Positions 63,728 through 64,000 of a stretch of 64,000 bases of DNA are shown one piece after another. The position numbers and the translations under genes were made by a program. The notes under the pieces are model-generated. The model was not told where the DNA came from. It ran no database searches and saw nothing but the letters and a program-made list of their open reading frames with translations. This DNA is from Bacteroidota bacterium (GTDB lineage Bacteria; Bacteroidota; Bacteroidia; B-17B0; Aurantibacillaceae): assembly GCA_019638705.1 (NCBI GenBank), contig JAHBTI010000011.1, forward strand, positions 1 through 64,000, read 5' to 3'. The first letter of the stretch is position 1; each line of letters begins with the position of its first letter.

Positions 63728-63930
63728 CACATCACAAAAAAATGGAATGGAATTTAAACAGTTTCTTAAACTTCCAAACTTCTTAAAAAGTTTTTCCTTA
63801 AATTTGCACCTTACACTTTTAATTAAAAACTAAGCCACTTGACCGACACACTTTCGGCGCAGTGCTTAAAAAAAATAAAAAGGTCTTTCCGTAGCCTCAA
63901 ACTATCGTCAGCCCTTACAGAAAAAAATTT

Positions 63931-64000
63931 ATGGGAAACAACATTGCCGTTTTCAGAAAGGAGCATTTTAATGCTGCTCACCGCTTGCACAATGCCGCTT
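63931..64000 (+). CDS. Second QueD-like gene, cut by the right edge
   Basis: Only the first 23 codons are in the window: MGNNIAVFRKEHFNAAHRLH and then NAA. The FNAAHRL motif carries the first zinc-binding His of the 6-carboxytetrahydropterin/6-pyruvoyl-tetrahydropterin synthase family, and it parallels FNAAHKL in the preceding gene. The leader between the possible -7 box (63799-63806) and the ATG is about 125 bases, much longer than that of the first copy. Full length and catalytic residues cannot be seen. Confidence 0.75.
   Translation, partial: MGNNIAVFRKEHFNAAHRLHNAA

Noticed and set aside
63799..63840. preQ1 riboswitch before the second queD gene (tail like TTAAAAACTAAG)
   Set aside because: An A-rich tail resembling preQ1-I is present, but no matching P1 stem could be found; a covariance search would decide.

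Overview
The window looks like a chromosomal segment from a Bacteroidota bacterium, probably a free-living Sphingobacteriia/Chitinophagia/Flavobacteriia-type lineage. The evidence is: several secreted proteins with type IX secretion (T9SS) sorting domains of type A (xxPNP...GxYxxK) and type B (gliding-associated, PNTFTPN...GWDG); a 938-residue CarB that ends before the regulatory domain; HU/SPOR and WG-repeat proteins; -7 boxes of the form TAnnTTTG; few Shine-Dalgarno sequences; and AT-rich intergenic spaces full of short word repeats. No rRNA, tRNA, transposase, phage gene or CRISPR array was recognised.

Layout. 1-3.1 kb: a broken T9SS cargo gene cut by the left edge, then an intact type B cargo gene. 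3.1-18.3 kb: a surface polysaccharide region (GT9, FemAB/GNAT-like protein, two GT4, GT2, O-antigen ligase/polymerase, GT17, flippase, methyltransferase) with two T9SS cargo loci inside it, one of them frameshifted. 18.4-27.4 kb: small lipoprotein, pyrD, marC, serC, a hicB-hicA toxin-antitoxin pair, a WG-repeat protein and clpB. 27.6-30.8 kb: a giant repeat-built T9SS protein. 30.9-38.9 kb: c-type cytochrome lipoprotein, carB, RRM protein, RidA, PaaZ, an OmpR-type regulator and a tandem UspA. 39-52.3 kb: a monooxygenase-like protein whose start carries a C9 tract, a lone HsdR_N-type nuclease, trxB, moxR, fumarylacetoacetase, HU/SPOR protein, DUF1571-LysM protein, a DUF6364/PIN toxin-antitoxin pair, a lipoprotein-subtilase pair, an MFS transporter and a CoA-binding protein. 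52.3-57.9 kb: a defence island read on the minus strand: fused restriction-methylase (Eco57I type), coiled-coil TIR protein, a 24-codon micro-ORF, a DUF1016 PD-(D/E)XK nuclease, and a decayed DUF1016 relic. 58-64 kb: a lipoprotein-type catalase-peroxidase divergent from oxyR, an HtrA/Deg protease, and two tandem QueD-like genes, the second cut by the right edge.

How they fit together. T9SS cargo is attached to anionic LPS in characterised relatives, so the polysaccharide cluster and the cargo genes may serve one surface system. PyrD and CarB belong to pyrimidine synthesis. PaaZ and fumarylacetoacetase point to aromatic and tyrosine catabolism. KatG/OxyR, TrxB, ClpB, HtrA and UspA form a stress-defence background. 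The most interesting candidate for an undescribed system is the restriction-methylase/TIR/micro-ORF/DUF1016 cassette. The second is the set of composite palindromic intergenic elements, which recur with shared ends and different cores.
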